Both the position numbers and the translations under genes were made by a program. From the NCBI GenBank assembly GCA_000333235.1, contig CAPN01000051.1, forward strand, positions 62,001 through 126,000: a stretch of 64,000 nucleotides of DNA. Direction: 5' to 3'. The stretch is from Pseudoalteromonas luteoviolacea B = ATCC 29581. GTDB lineage: Bacteria > Pseudomonadota > Gammaproteobacteria > Enterobacterales > Alteromonadaceae. A model generated the notes under the pieces. The model saw nothing but the letters and a program-made list of their open reading frames with translations, was not told the DNA's origin and ran no database searches. Shown here piece by piece: positions 17,501 through 25,982 of this stretch (positions are counted from its first letter, which is position 1; each line of letters begins with the position of its first letter).

Positions 17501-17613
17501 GGCGTCAACTGAATTGGCAGTTTAAAGATACTCAGCGTGCCAAATAAGATAATTAAGACGAGAATAACCAAAACCCCAGCAGGGTTCTTTAAGGCGGATT
17601 TTGTCAGGTTCAT
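14506..17613 (-). CDS. RND family efflux transporter permease
   Basis: 1035 residues, the usual AcrB-family size, with TM1 at about 11-30, two large periplasmic loops and two clusters of membrane segments. The N-terminus (KLPIQLTPDIEQPQITIVSG) is typical. In AcrB, TM4 carries Asp407-Asp408 and TM10 a Lys for proton relay. Here TM4 reads GLVLDAAIIVQEN (Asp408-Ala409) and TM10 reads GLVVNNAILLVD, so the second Asp and the Lys are replaced. Such variants form a distinct subgroup of the family. Substrates cannot be predicted. It is first in a two-gene operon with its adaptor downstream, the reverse of the acrAB order. Confidence 0.92.
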   Translation of the reverse strand: MNLTKSALKNPAGVLVILVLIILFGTLSIFKLPIQLTPDIEQPQITIVSGWRQAAPEEMESMIIEPLENAVKNTPGALEVNTQIGQGFGSINLSFAIGTDMQQAMLDVLTNLNQAPPLPLDAMDPVVSAGGNGQPGAGGPSIATLLVVPTEFAEHTDMAQYQKAIDDLIEPQLARIAGVSRVNLASERPKELRVTFDPHKAAALGVSINDIRRTLSSANDSSGGIADVGRRQYTVRFTGKYNVDNLSQMRIGYSQERPIYLGDIAVVSETTTDRRALTLRNGKPAYYITLSRNNDANTVAVLDEINYTITRLNNGVLKEAGLSIELSYDASVHIRNALQLVKSNLGLGVLLALGILWLFLRGWRTTFIIASTIPVSLFVSFLALAAFERSLNVVSLAGLAFAVGLVLDAAIIVQENISRLKSEGLDNAKAALRGSVQVAGALFASTATSVAIFLPILFMAGIEGQLFSDLALTLSIAVIASLLSAITLIPIANKYWPEQAVDDPFAHYWQRLTSTIMRSTDTKVKQLSWISALMVGAVFASYSLMPQTDFMPRAPTDGFFYSLITPPGGNIGYMEDELAKRVKERLDPHYKKEKLPYIKDYNFYVFGSNAGGFVYSDDPQRVEELMKVAREELFADLPDTQVFLFRGSMIQVNDGGDGRTINLDLSGPNMPDLLLAATTALTAVKEAMPEATARPQPSLDLSEPELRLSPNDRRITQAGLTRQDIAQAVQAFTSGLFINEYFNGNERMNVILRSQPWDSPEALAEYPITTPAAGIQTLGELAHIERTVGPTQLRRVNGNRTVSVLITPPANMSLQEAQSILQTQVLPKVKAQLPTNASVILAGNAQQMNSAIDEMTINFALALFILFLLMTALFKSAKDSILVLFVMPLALAGGVIALWLLNLFTFQSLDLLTMIGFIILLGLVVNNAILLVDQTRQGEQEGLLRTDAVRQAVLIRARPVYLSTLTSLFGMLPLMLMPGVGSEIYRGLATVIVGGMAISAIFTLFLMPSLLQLGKHPVPPTKEQQQPHLNLVANQ

Positions 17614-17684
17614 AATGTGTTCCTAAAATCAACGAACATCAATAGATTTAGAGTGGTAATTTATTCTCATTGATTCTAAAAAAG

Positions 17685-17706
17685 CGAATAGTTCATGGTC
17701 TATTCG
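17685..17706. promoter_or_regulatory. Inverted repeat upstream of the efflux operon
   Basis: CGAATAG (17685-17691) and CTATTCG (17700-17706), arms of 7 bp with an 8-bp spacer, lie about 75 bp before the RND start codon. The size and position suit a dimeric repressor, but no regulator gene is adjacent. Confidence 0.4.
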
Positions 17707-17794
17707 TTAGTGTAGAGAAGTTTAGACAGTAAGATAATGTGTAAATTGCAACAAAACGTGTCAGGTGTGAATGATTTTACGCAGTAAACACGAA

Positions 17795-17820
17795 ACAAAA
17801 AAGGCAAGTTACCTTGCCTT
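17795..17820 (-). terminator. smpB terminator containing its stop codon
   Basis: On the minus strand AAGGCAAG-GTAA-CTTGCCTT is followed by TTTTGTTT. The stem is 17801-17808 with 17813-17820. The smpB stop codon (17809-17811) lies in the loop, so the last codons are part of the stem. Confidence 0.75.
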
Positions 17821-18291
17821 GTGTTTCATTAATCGTTCTTTATCGCGAGCCCAATCTCTGTCTTTGATATCGTCGCGTTTATCGTGCATTTTCTTACCTT
17901 TTGCTAGGTGGAACTCAAGCTTAACCCAACACTTACGCCAGTACATAGCTGTGGCAATGAGTGAAAACCCTTCACGTTCTACCGCACCGACTAGTCTGTC
18001 CAATTCTCTGCGGCTTAGTAATAATTTGCGATAACGCATCGGATCACAAATGACATGTGTAGATGCACTATTAAGGGGTTGAATTTGGCTTCCTAATAAA
18101 AAGGCTTCACCATCTTTAAGATGGATATGAGTATCCGAGATGTTTACTTTACCAGCACGAATGCTTTTTACTTCCCACCCTTGTAATTCGATACCAGCTT
18201 CGAACTTATCATGCAGGGAGTATTCGTGACGCGCTTTTTTGTTTAGCGCGATAGTATTACTCGTTGTTTTAGGTGATTTTTTCTTTGTCAT
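17809..18291 (-). CDS. smpB: SsrA-binding protein SmpB
   Basis: 160 residues, matching E. coli SmpB (160) nearly end to end: [54 protein letters not shown], and the C-terminal basic tail [17 protein letters not shown]. SmpB binds tmRNA and takes part in trans-translation, rescuing stalled ribosomes. The frame stays open upstream to 18429, but that would overlap the divergent ratA and has no family support, so the ATG at 18291 is used. The ssrA gene is not adjacent, contrary to many genomes, and was not found in this window. Confidence 0.97.
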   Translation of the reverse strand: MTKKKSPKTTSNTIALNKKARHEYSLHDKFEAGIELQGWEVKSIRAGKVNISDTHIHLKDGEAFLLGSQIQPLNSASTHVICDPMRYRKLLLSRRELDRLVGAVEREGFSLIATAMYWRKCWVKLEFHLAKGKKMHDKRDDIKDRDWARDKERLMKHKAR

Positions 18292-18420
18292 AATGACGTA
18301 GTTTACCTTTAAAACGGAGAACTTCACAGTGCTTTTTGCCAACAAACTAATGGTCAGGACGAAAGCATGGTACTTGGGCATTAAAGGCTGATAGAATACA
18401 ACAAAGTTTTTGGAGTAACT

Positions 18421-18864
18421 ATGCCACAAATTGAAAAAAGTGCCTTGGTGATGTATAGCACCAAAGAAATGTTTGACTTAGTTAATGACGTGCAAGCGTA
18501 TCCGGAATTTTTGCCAAATTGTTCAGGTGCAAAAGTACTCAGTGCGGATGGTCTGGTTGTACGTGCCAGTCTTGAGATCTCGAAAGCAGGGATCAGTAAA
18601 TGGTTCACTACGCAAAACCAACTTATTGCGAATAAGCAAGTTTCAATGCAACTGGTCGATGGCCCGTTTAAATTTTTAAGAGGTGATTGGCAATTTATTG
18701 AGCTCGATGAACATGCCTGCAAAGTGAGTTTGCAGCTTGAGTTTGAATTTGCCAATAAATTGGTAGAGTTGGCTTTTGGCAAAGTGTTTAATGAAGTTGC
18801 AAGTAATATGGTGGCGGCATTTACTCAACGAGCCAAACTAGTGTACGGACAGCGCTCATTATGA
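18421..18864 (+). CDS. ratA: RatA/Coq10-type START-domain protein
   Basis: 147 residues beginning [21 protein letters not shown]. This is the hallmark start of the RatA/YfjG family (polyketide-cyclase/START fold; related to Coq10, which binds ubiquinone). Later motifs are [13 protein letters not shown] and [16 protein letters not shown]. In E. coli RatA was reported to block 70S assembly, while the eukaryotic homologue acts in ubiquinone function; the natural role is unsettled. It is divergent from smpB and overlaps rnfH by 4 bp, the conserved smpB/ratA-ratB arrangement. Confidence 0.93.
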   Translation: MPQIEKSALVMYSTKEMFDLVNDVQAYPEFLPNCSGAKVLSADGLVVRASLEISKAGISKWFTTQNQLIANKQVSMQLVDGPFKFLRGDWQFIELDEHACKVSLQLEFEFANKLVELAFGKVFNEVASNMVAAFTQRAKLVYGQRSL

Positions 18865-19181
18865 TTAAAGTAGATATTGTGTTCGCATTACCGGATAAAG
18901 CAACGTGCTTACGTGTGGATGTCACAGAGGGCACTACCGCTGAACAAGCGGTTTTACAGTCAGGTATATTGGAAAAATGTCCTGAAATCGATCCGACAAG
19001 TTTATCTCTAGGAATATGGAATAGAACTTGTAAATTGCACCAAGTTGTTCGAGAAGGTGATAGGATAGAGATTTATCGGCCACTTATTGCGGATCCTAAA
19101 GCGGCTAGGCGTAACCGTGCAGAAAAAGCGAAACAAGAAGGAAGAGCAAACCCAGTTACGGGAGGGAAGCCACTAAATTAA
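18861..19181 (+). CDS. rnfH: RnfH (RatB) family ubiquitin-fold protein
   Basis: 106 residues. [21 protein letters not shown] and the end GDRIEIYRPLIADPKAARRNRA are the RnfH signature; the fold is beta-grasp as in ThiS/MoaD, without a C-terminal diglycine. It overlaps ratA by 4 bp, so translation is probably coupled. The function is not established. It was once considered the antitoxin partner of RatA, but the evidence is poor. Confidence 0.93.
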   Translation: MIKVDIVFALPDKATCLRVDVTEGTTAEQAVLQSGILEKCPEIDPTSLSLGIWNRTCKLHQVVREGDRIEIYRPLIADPKAARRNRAEKAKQEGRANPVTGGKPLN

Positions 19182-19211
19182 TCAAATTAGTTTAGCGGCT
19201 CTACACGTGTT

Positions 19212-19568
19212 TTAGTTCTCTAGAGGAACATTGAAATCTTTCGGTGTTTCTAAATCACCAGAAAGACGTTTTAGTTTATCATTTTCGAAATAGAGGGTAA
19301 CACTTTGACGCTGCTCAGAATCACGACCAAGATTTAGTGTATAAGTGTAGTGCCACGTGCTGTCATTAAATGAATCTTTGGCTACAGGTGTACCGAGTAC
19401 AAACAGTACTTGCTCTCGAGTCATATCGATACGCAGTTTATCAATATCACTTTGCTCAAGGTAATTTCCTTGTGGGATGCTTATACGGTACACCCAACTT
19501 GAACAACCAGAAAGAGAAACAATAAGCAGCGCAGAAAAAAGTGGCGCAATAAGTGATTTTAACGACAT
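19212..19568 (-). CDS. bamE: Outer membrane protein assembly lipoprotein BamE
   Basis: 118 residues with a lipobox LSGC at about residues 19-22 after a hydrophobic signal. The mature part has the SmpA/OmlA fold: VYRISIPQGNYLEQSDIDKL, RIDMTREQVLFVLGTP, and a final beta strand VTLYFENDKLKRLSGD. BamE is the small accessory subunit of the BAM complex that inserts beta-barrel proteins into the outer membrane. It is convergent with rnfH, and a weak AAGGA SD precedes the ATG. A second BAM subunit gene (bamC) lies near 59 kb. Confidence 0.95.
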   Translation of the reverse strand: MSLKSLIAPLFSALLIVSLSGCSSWVYRISIPQGNYLEQSDIDKLRIDMTREQVLFVLGTPVAKDSFNDSTWHYTYTLNLGRDSEQRQSVTLYFENDKLKRLSGDLETPKDFNVPLEN

Positions 19569-19675
19569 GATTTGATGTATCCTTATTTTTTATAGCGAGC
19601 ATCATACTTCAGTAAAAGTGAAGATTAAACACTCTTTTGGATTTGTTCGACCATCTAAACGGAATAAAGTTTAAC

Positions 19676-19972
19676 GTGACTGCAGAAAAACCAGCGATTT
19701 GGTCGTTATACATCGTGGAAACCGCAAGAGGGGTTTGGTATACGGGGATCACAACGAATGTTAATGCACGACTTGAAACTCACCAAAGTGGGAGAGGGGC
19801 GAAAAGCTTACGTGGGAAAGGGCCTCTAAAACTCATTTATCAACAAGTTGTTGGTGACAGAAGTGCAGCGAGCCGTCTTGAGTATCAGGTCAAACAGTTA
19901 ACTAAAGTGCAAAAAAGAAAGTTTGTTCAAGGAGTTGTAACAATCTCGAGTACGAGTGCTGACACAGAATAA
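19676..19972 (+). CDS. GIY-YIG nuclease superfamily protein (YhbQ-like)
   Basis: 98 residues from GTG 19676; a TTG at 19637 would give 111. Motifs: WSLYIVETARGVWYTGIT (GIY...YTG), HQSGRGAKSLRGKGPL and GDRSAASRLEYQVKQLTK, all closely matching E. coli YhbQ. The family carries the catalytic fold of UvrC and homing endonucleases and may act in DNA repair. The length of YhbQ (100) favours the GTG. The last 46 bp overlap the convergent M28 peptidase gene. Confidence 0.85.
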   Translation: MTAEKPAIWSLYIVETARGVWYTGITTNVNARLETHQSGRGAKSLRGKGPLKLIYQQVVGDRSAASRLEYQVKQLTKVQKRKFVQGVVTISSTSADTE

Positions 19973-20823
19973 ACGGCTTGTGTAAATGCAGTGTAATCAA
20001 TTTTTTCGAGTGTGTCTTTTCTAGTATGGTGGTGTGGATCACTGCCCATGCCGACATATAAGAAAGTCAATCCTTGTTTGTAAAACGCATAGTGATCCGA
20101 TGCACGCAACCAATCGGTGTGCGTTTCATTTGTCCAACGTGCTAGCCGTTTTGTTGATTCAGTGTATTTGAATTGAACCGGTGTATGTGTGGGAATTAGT
20201 TTGTTTAATGCAGCTCCTTGGCTTGCGAACAAATAGAGCGGTTTATCTGGTCTGACAGCGAGCATATCTAAATTGATGTTTAATTCAGCATTATCAGTAT
20301 GTTTGCTCTTTGCAAAAGCGTGTGCACCGTGAAGCCCTTTTTCTTCAGCATCGGTGGCGACAAAGATAACATCGCGATTTACTGAAAGCGGCTTGAGTCT
20401 TTCAGCGAGATACAGCAGTGCCACGACGCCTGAAGCATTATCATTTGCTCCCGGATAATAAGACGAGCCGGAATCACCCAAATGATCATAATGTGCCGTT
20501 ATGATAAGTGCTTTTTGACATACTATTTGCTGACAAGTTAGTTTGGCAAACACATTATGCCCTTGCTGGGAGCCAGCCCATCCTACTTTAAAATCAAAAG
20601 GTTGAAATTCGGGTAAGTAACCCATGTCATTTAAGCGTGAATAAATAAATTGGGCACTAAGATTTGGCTCTGCTGTAAATTCACCACGTCCCGCAAATTC
20701 AGGGCTAGTGAGCAAAGTCAAATCACGGTACATCAACTCTGTCTGCTCAAGAGCAATAGCAAACGCTGGATGTATTAAAACATATAGCGCAATAAACCAT
20801 CCTTTAATTTTTAACAACCGCAT
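19927..20823 (-). CDS. M28 family zinc metallopeptidase, secreted
   Basis: 298 residues with a signal peptide (about 1-24, ALYVLIHPAFAIA). The zinc-binding pattern of M28 aminopeptidases is present: AHYDHLG (His, Asp), GANDNASGV (bridging Asp), DAEEKG (catalytic Glu-Glu), LNINLDML (Asp) and a late HHHTRKDT (His). It most likely trims peptides in the periplasm or outside the cell. The start overlaps the end of the upstream TPR lipoprotein by 20 bp, so the two are co-expressed. The 3' end overlaps the yhbQ-like gene on the other strand. Confidence 0.9.
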   Translation of the reverse strand: MRLLKIKGWFIALYVLIHPAFAIALEQTELMYRDLTLLTSPEFAGRGEFTAEPNLSAQFIYSRLNDMGYLPEFQPFDFKVGWAGSQQGHNVFAKLTCQQIVCQKALIITAHYDHLGDSGSSYYPGANDNASGVVALLYLAERLKPLSVNRDVIFVATDAEEKGLHGAHAFAKSKHTDNAELNINLDMLAVRPDKPLYLFASQGAALNKLIPTHTPVQFKYTESTKRLARWTNETHTDWLRASDHYAFYKQGLTFLYVGMGSDPHHHTRKDTLEKIDYTAFTQAVYSVSALVLEIVTTP

Positions 20824-21985
20824 TGAGCCACCTTAGCTTACTACTATATCGTTCTTTCTCATGTTCGAAATCGGCAAGTCGATAGGCTTTTTCCATATTT
20901 TCAGTTGCTTTATCGCGTTCGCCGAGTGCGAAATATACTTTAGCGAGGCCAAAGTAGCTAAAATGCAATTGAGGGTCACTATCGCGAGCTTTGCGATACC
21001 GACTCAAGGCCTCATTAAAGTCATTGTTTTCAAATGCCTCATTACCAAGCATGATGTGATAATACGGGTTTGAGTCTCTTGCTCGTGCAAGTTGTTGCTC
21101 AATTGGCTTTGCGAGCGATTCTCGGTTAGTGAGTCGATATAATAGTGCTAAATTTCCCAAGGCAGTTGCATTATTGTCGAGTTTGTATGCATGGTTATAG
21201 GCATTTTCAGCCGCCGCCAAATCACCCGTAGTGCGAAATAGTACACCTAAATTTCCCCATGCGCCGGAATAGCTCGGATCGACAGTGACAGCTTCTCGAA
21301 AATAGTTAAACGCGGTGTTGTAGTCTTTTTCAAGTAGCGCTCGTGCCCCCTTGTTATTGTAATACATCGCAGTAATGCGGTTTTTATCGATCAGTTCAGT
21401 TTTGAAAGATTGTTGGCGGCTATTCGGGTCAAAATCTACGATCATCGCCTCCGGATCGGTAAAGGAGAGGCTGATATTACCATTGTGACGGATCCGTCTT
21501 TGTGTGACTTTTAAATTTACGTGGCCTGTGAGCAAGCTGTATCCATGACTTTGATCCCAATATTCAGGAATTAAAACGCGCTGAAATTGCGAATTGAGAC
21601 CAATATATTCCGACATACTGTAAGCAAGGATAGAAAGCGACAAGCAATTGGCATTAAGATTGCGAAATGTTTCACTTGCGGTGAGATTGGCGCCAGATTG
21701 ATAGGCCATCGAATTATCACCGTTTCGCATTAAGTATTTCAGAAGTTGTCGAGCTTGGGAAACACTGGAATTTTCAGTGCCGAAGACGCGTGAAAGCTGC
21801 TCTTTAATGTCATCATCCAACTCAAAAATGGTGTTTTGACTCTCAATTTCAATTGATTGAAACTGAGGTTTCTCTAATAAGTGAGAGGGGGGCTCTAGGT
21901 GAACTGGCGAAGTAGACTGGCATGCGCTAAGAAGCAGAATGCATACAATGAGGCTAATTCTTAAACTAAAAGTAGTGGTGTTCAT
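20804..21985 (-). CDS. TPR lipoprotein with transglutaminase-like region
   Basis: 393 residues from the ATG at 21985 (MNTTTFSLRISLIVC); a TTG 9 bp upstream is possible. The signal ends in the lipobox LLSAC (Cys near residue 22). Residues about 80-170 (LRYL-type stretch, NLNANCLSLSILAYSMSEYIGL, then SHGYSLLTGHVNL) look like the Cys-His core of a transglutaminase-like domain. From about 210 onward, tetratricopeptide repeats follow (AWGNLGVLFRTTGDLAAAEN, ALGNLALLYRLT, YHIMLGNEAFENNDFNEA, HFSYFGLAKVYFALGERDKA). TPRs suggest a protein-binding scaffold at the envelope. It is coupled by overlap to the M28 peptidase. Confidence 0.78.
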   Translation of the reverse strand: MNTTTFSLRISLIVCILLLSACQSTSPVHLEPPSHLLEKPQFQSIEIESQNTIFELDDDIKEQLSRVFGTENSSVSQARQLLKYLMRNGDNSMAYQSGANLTASETFRNLNANCLSLSILAYSMSEYIGLNSQFQRVLIPEYWDQSHGYSLLTGHVNLKVTQRRIRHNGNISLSFTDPEAMIVDFDPNSRQQSFKTELIDKNRITAMYYNNKGARALLEKDYNTAFNYFREAVTVDPSYSGAWGNLGVLFRTTGDLAAAENAYNHAYKLDNNATALGNLALLYRLTNRESLAKPIEQQLARARDSNPYYHIMLGNEAFENNDFNEALSRYRKARDSDPQLHFSYFGLAKVYFALGERDKATENMEKAYRLADFEHEKERYSSKLRWLNAVVKN

Positions 21986-22339
21986 ACGACGCAACCAACT
22001 TTTGACTACATGGGTTAAGTCTAGTTGTTAATTAGTGATGTGCCATAGTGAGTTTGTAAGGGAATATTATTTAGGAACAACTCGTCGTCTAAGGACTAGT
22101 TGTTTTAAGACCAAGACAGCTCAAAGAGCAGGATTTAGAGCAACCTTGTCGAGGCATTTTAAGCAAAAACTGGACACGATGCGCCATCCCCAAAGGGCAA
22201 GTTTTACAGACGTTTTTACGGTGTTATTGATTTTGTTAAGGGGCAAGCCATTATCTGCAATCAATGGCTTGCCCAAACGCTTGTATATGCTTGCTGAATT
22301 CACGTTACTTCAAGTTGATTCGGTTTAAGTCTTAACTCG
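21986..22339. other. 354-bp gene-free stretch with two hairpins
   Basis: Between the TPR lipoprotein and the chemoreceptor, both on the minus strand, no convincing gene is present. A 12-bp perfect hairpin lies at 22241-22274 (GGGCAAGCCATT with AATGGCTTGCCC, 10-nt loop). A smaller one lies at 22076-22104 (AACAACT with AGTTGTT). The stretch may be a dispersed repeat, an untranslated leader of the TPR gene or a small RNA; nothing here decides between these. Confidence 0.4.
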
Positions 22340-24247
22340 CTACCGTTCAAAGGTTGCAACCAGTGTATCGAGAGCTTTAGCTGAGTGAGCGAGTGCTTGA
22401 ATTGACTTTTCAGTATCTAATTGGTCATTCATAACGTCATCACTAATCCCACTGATTTGTTCAATAGTTCGACCCACATCTGCAACTACATTACTTTGCT
22501 CTTCTGTGGCTGCGGCGATAAGGGTCGTCATATCATTGATTTTATCTGCAGTTTCAGAGATGACTTCAATAAGTTCCACCGAGGTTTGCATCGTATTAAC
22601 GCTATTTTCAGCTTGTCGCTTGCCTTGCTCAATACGTGAAACAATAGAGTCAGAGGCTTGGGTCAGTTCAGAGATCATGCTCTGAATTTCATCTGTGGAT
22701 TTAGATGTGCGGCTCGCAAGGGCACGCACTTCATCCGCCACGACCGCAAATCCACGACCATGCTCACCTGCTCTTGCGGACTCGATAGCTGCGTTTAAAG
22801 CCAACAAGTTGGTTTGCTCTGAGATACCACGTATCACATCTACAATATTAGCAATGCCTTGGGTTTTAGTTGCAAGCATGGTGACTTGTTCAGCCATTGC
22901 TTCAATGTCTTTCGCTAAAGTAAGTAAGGTTTTTTGGCTCGAGAGAACGTGCTCGTGTGTCTGATTCGACTTCAGCTTACTTTCTTCGGTTAATTTGGCG
23001 GTATTGTTTGCGCTCGTTGCAATTTCTTGCACTGTTGCGCCCATTTCATTTATTGCGGCGGCGACTGAAATCGTTTGGGACTTTTGTTCGTCTAACTGCT
23101 GAGAGTTTCGATGGCTTTGCTGGAATACTTGTTCGCTAGCTTGACGGATATCGCTACTTTCACAAGCAACTTGGGCAATGGCTTGTTCAATTTTTGAAAT
23201 GAACTGATTGAAGCCTGAGGCCAGCGCTTGTAACTCGGGTTGGGGGGAATCGGGAACTCGGTAGTTTAATTTTGCATCGCCGCTGCCTAAGCGTTTGAAT
23301 GTATCCGCCATGCTAGAAAGCGGTGCACTCAGTGTTCTGGCAAGGAAAAAACTAAACAACGAGGCAATGATGGCGATGATGATTGCAAAACTGACTATTT
23401 GCCACTGCAAAGTGGTAACGCCCGCAAACACTTCGTGGGCTGGTACTTGCGCAATAACAAAGAGCTCAGTTCCTTTTATTGGGCTTGAAGCGACCATCGT
23501 CTCTTCACCATCAATCTGAGTTTCAATTATGGTAAAGGTATTGCCACGCAATAAGGTTTGGCTCTGGCTACCATAAAAATCGGCAAGCTGTGCTTTTGCC
23601 ACTTTAGCAGCATCTCGATGAAGCTGTACTTGACCTTTTTTATCCACGACAAATACAAATCCGGTTTGTTCAATTTGCATCGAGGCGAGCATGGATTGCA
23701 TATCGTCGATGCTTTTCGCAAGACCAGCCAAACCAATGCCGTTGGTTTGTTGATGATTCACAAACATTTTAACGTCACCGGGCGCTTCTTGGAAAATGCT
23801 AATAGAGAACGGCTGGCCAGAGCCAGTAAATCCAAAAAACCAACCGTCTTGCTGCTGATTCAAGACCCGTAAAAATCCGTTTTGATTCCAATATTGAGCA
23901 GTTTGGCGGTTTGCCCACGATGCAGTTACAAGGCCGAATTGGTCAGTTAAACGAGTGAGCTCATTGACTAGCACCGTCTCGTCTAGTGTGTTGTTAGCAA
24001 CGGCGTCTAAAATAAATTTATTGCTTGAAAGTTGTTCGGCGGCTTGCTTTAGTTCATTGATTTGTTCACCGATTGCACGATTGATGTTCTCTACTTTGCT
24101 CGGTAATTCTGATTGCATCATTCGTGTTGCAATCATGTCTTCTGAACGAAAAACAGCCGTTGCTCCAATTAAAATAGCAACAGATAGTGCGATGATGCTC
24201 CCTAAAAGGGTAATTTTTTGAGTGATTGTAAAACGCGTGATAAGCAT
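22340..24247 (-). CDS. Methyl-accepting chemotaxis protein
   Basis: 635 residues from the ATG at 24247 (a TTG 9 bp upstream is the other option). TM1 is near residues 10-30, followed by a periplasmic region of about 240 residues with a Cache-like part ([17 protein letters not shown]). TM2 is near 280-300 ([20 protein letters not shown]), then a HAMP segment ([20 protein letters not shown]). The cytoplasmic signalling domain has the conserved hairpin tip [18 protein letters not shown] and [15 protein letters not shown]. No C-terminal NWETF-type tail is seen. It senses an external ligand and controls CheA. Ligand unknown; no chemotaxis genes adjoin. Confidence 0.93.
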   Translation of the reverse strand: MLITRFTITQKITLLGSIIALSVAILIGATAVFRSEDMIATRMMQSELPSKVENINRAIGEQINELKQAAEQLSSNKFILDAVANNTLDETVLVNELTRLTDQFGLVTASWANRQTAQYWNQNGFLRVLNQQQDGWFFGFTGSGQPFSISIFQEAPGDVKMFVNHQQTNGIGLAGLAKSIDDMQSMLASMQIEQTGFVFVVDKKGQVQLHRDAAKVAKAQLADFYGSQSQTLLRGNTFTIIETQIDGEETMVASSPIKGTELFVIAQVPAHEVFAGVTTLQWQIVSFAIIIAIIASLFSFFLARTLSAPLSSMADTFKRLGSGDAKLNYRVPDSPQPELQALASGFNQFISKIEQAIAQVACESSDIRQASEQVFQQSHRNSQQLDEQKSQTISVAAAINEMGATVQEIATSANNTAKLTEESKLKSNQTHEHVLSSQKTLLTLAKDIEAMAEQVTMLATKTQGIANIVDVIRGISEQTNLLALNAAIESARAGEHGRGFAVVADEVRALASRTSKSTDEIQSMISELTQASDSIVSRIEQGKRQAENSVNTMQTSVELIEVISETADKINDMTTLIAAATEEQSNVVADVGRTIEQISGISDDVMNDQLDTEKSIQALAHSAKALDTLVATFER

Positions 24248-24337
24248 TGGCGTCAATTGTCTTTACTACAGGAAATTTTATTCTAGCATAGAGAAGGATT
24301 ATTGCGCATCATATGGCGAAGGTTTGTCACTAATTTG

Positions 24338-24373
24338 TAAAAAAAAAGCCCACAGCAAAACGCATATGGGCTT
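24338..24373 (-). terminator. ilvC terminator
   Basis: On the minus strand AAGCCCA (24373-24367) pairs with TGGGCTT (24352-24346), followed by a run of T residues. It lies 25 bp after the ilvC stop. Confidence 0.75.
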
Positions 24374-24397
24374 GGTTTCTAACAAGCGAACCGAACG

Positions 24398-25870
24398 TTA
24401 AACAATGCTTTTCATTTGTGACATAAAGCCACGAAGCTTTGTACCAACAATTTCTACAGGGTGCGAACGTAGCGCCTGATTCACACGAATTAGTTTTTGA
24501 TTATCGACTTTATTGCTCTTTTTAGTTAAGCCTTTACCAATTACGTCTGCCTCTACTGAGGTCATGAATGGTTTGAGCAAGGGTAAGCAAGCATGGTTGT
24601 ACAAGTAACAGCCATATTCTGCCGTGTCTGAAATGGTACGATTCATTTCATAGAGCTTTTTGCGCGCGATGGTATTTGCAATAAGCGGAGTTTCATGAAG
24701 TGACTCATAATAAGCAGACTCTTCAACAATACCGGCCGCTGTCATTGTTTCAAATGCAAGTTCAACCCCTGCTTTTACCATCGCAATCATTAAAATGCCT
24801 TTATCAAAGAACTCTTGTTCGCTAATATCGACCGACGCATTTTCTTGTTGTTCGAAGGCCGTTTTGGCCGTTTCACTACGCCATGTAAGTAGCTTTGCGT
24901 CACCTTCAGCCCAATCTGCCATCATGCCTTTCGAGAATTCACCGCTAATGATGTCATCCATGTGCTTGTTATACAGTGGACGCATGATCGTTTTGAGTTC
25001 TTCACTTAATTCAAACGCTTTAATTTTGGATGGATTATCTAAGCGATCTAACATGTGAGTGATACCACCGTGTTTAAGTGCTTCGGTGATTACTTCCCAT
25101 CCATATTGAATAAACTTAGAGGCATAACCTGCATCAATACCTTCTTCAACCATTTTATCAAAACACAGTAACGAGCCAGTTTGAAGCATGCCACATAAAA
25201 TGGTCTGTTCACCCATTAAATCAGACTTTACTTCTGCAATAAACGACGATTTTAGAACGCCTGCACGATGTCCACCTGTGCCTGCTGCATAAGCTTTAGC
25301 TTGAGCAAGACCTTTACCTTCTGGATCGTTTTCTGGATGAACAGCAATGAGTGTTGGAACACCAAAACCTCGTTTGTACTCCTCACGTACTTCAGTACCT
25401 GGGCATTTGGGAGCAACCATAATAACCGTAATATCTGGACGAACTTGCATGCCTTCTTCGACAATGTTGAAACCATGCGAGTAAGCCAAAGTTGCACCTT
25501 GTTTCATTAATGGCATGATTGCCGTTACAACAGCGGAGTGTTGTTTGTCAGGTGTTAAATTAAGCACTAAATCCGCAGTTGGGATAAGTTCTTCGTATGT
25601 ACCAACAGTAAAACCATTTTCTGAAGCGTTGAGATAAGATTGACGTTTTTCATCAATCGCGGACTGGCGCAACGCATAGCTTACGTCTAAACCAGAATCA
25701 CGCAGATTAAGACCTTGGTTTAAACCTTGTGCGCCACAACCAACGATCACTAGCTTTTTACCTAGTAGGACAGCAACCTCATCACTAAATTCTTGAGGGT
25801 CCATAAATTCACATTGTTGTAATTGCGCAAGCTGCTCGCGAAGCGGCAATGTATTAAAGTAGTTCGCCAT
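24398..25870 (-). CDS. ilvC: Ketol-acid reductoisomerase (long, class II)
   Basis: 490 residues, the enterobacterial long form (E. coli 491) with a duplicated C-terminal knotted domain. It converts acetolactate or acetohydroxybutyrate to the dihydroxy acid using NADPH and Mg2+, for valine and isoleucine. The Rossmann motif [17 protein letters not shown] and the NADPH-specificity loop [15 protein letters not shown] lie near residues 45-80. Metal-binding acidic residues occur in [17 protein letters not shown]. Divergent from its activator ilvY, as in E. coli; the 106-bp gap carries the operator. Confidence 0.97.
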   Translation of the reverse strand: MANYFNTLPLREQLAQLQQCEFMDPQEFSDEVAVLLGKKLVIVGCGAQGLNQGLNLRDSGLDVSYALRQSAIDEKRQSYLNASENGFTVGTYEELIPTADLVLNLTPDKQHSAVVTAIMPLMKQGATLAYSHGFNIVEEGMQVRPDITVIMVAPKCPGTEVREEYKRGFGVPTLIAVHPENDPEGKGLAQAKAYAAGTGGHRAGVLKSSFIAEVKSDLMGEQTILCGMLQTGSLLCFDKMVEEGIDAGYASKFIQYGWEVITEALKHGGITHMLDRLDNPSKIKAFELSEELKTIMRPLYNKHMDDIISGEFSKGMMADWAEGDAKLLTWRSETAKTAFEQQENASVDISEQEFFDKGILMIAMVKAGVELAFETMTAAGIVEESAYYESLHETPLIANTIARKKLYEMNRTISDTAEYGCYLYNHACLPLLKPFMTSVEADVIGKGLTKKSNKVDNQKLIRVNQALRSHPVEIVGTKLRGFMSQMKSIV

Positions 25871-25947
25871 GTTAGATCCTATTCACAAAAGAAAATTTGA
25901 ACAAGGCAAAGCATAAGCTGGAAATTTTGTTACGTAAAATGATATAT

Positions 25948-25975
25948 ATGAAATCTAATATTTCATTTTATGAAA
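25948..25975. promoter_or_regulatory. Tandem IlvY operator half-sites
   Basis: Three ATGAAA/TTTCAT half-sites overlap. ATGAAAT (25948-25954) and ATTTCAT (25960-25966) are separated by CTAAT. TTTCAT (25961-25966) then pairs again with ATGAAA (25970-25975). Two adjoining inverted repeats between divergent ilvC and ilvY match the known arrangement of IlvY operators, where inducer (acetolactate or acetohydroxybutyrate) activates ilvC. Confidence 0.65.
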
Positions 25976-25982
25976 CATGGTG

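Noticed and set aside
18292..18429. 46-residue N-terminal extension of SmpB
   Set aside because: It overlaps divergent ratA; the family start MTKKK is at 18291.
18421..19181. ratA-rnfH as a toxin-antitoxin module
   Set aside because: The order is a conserved housekeeping neighbourhood and the toxin-antitoxin pairing lacks support; kept as START-domain and RnfH proteins.
22035..22328. 97-codon plus-strand frame in the gap before the chemoreceptor
   Set aside because: No SD, no recognisable protein, and it runs through two hairpins.
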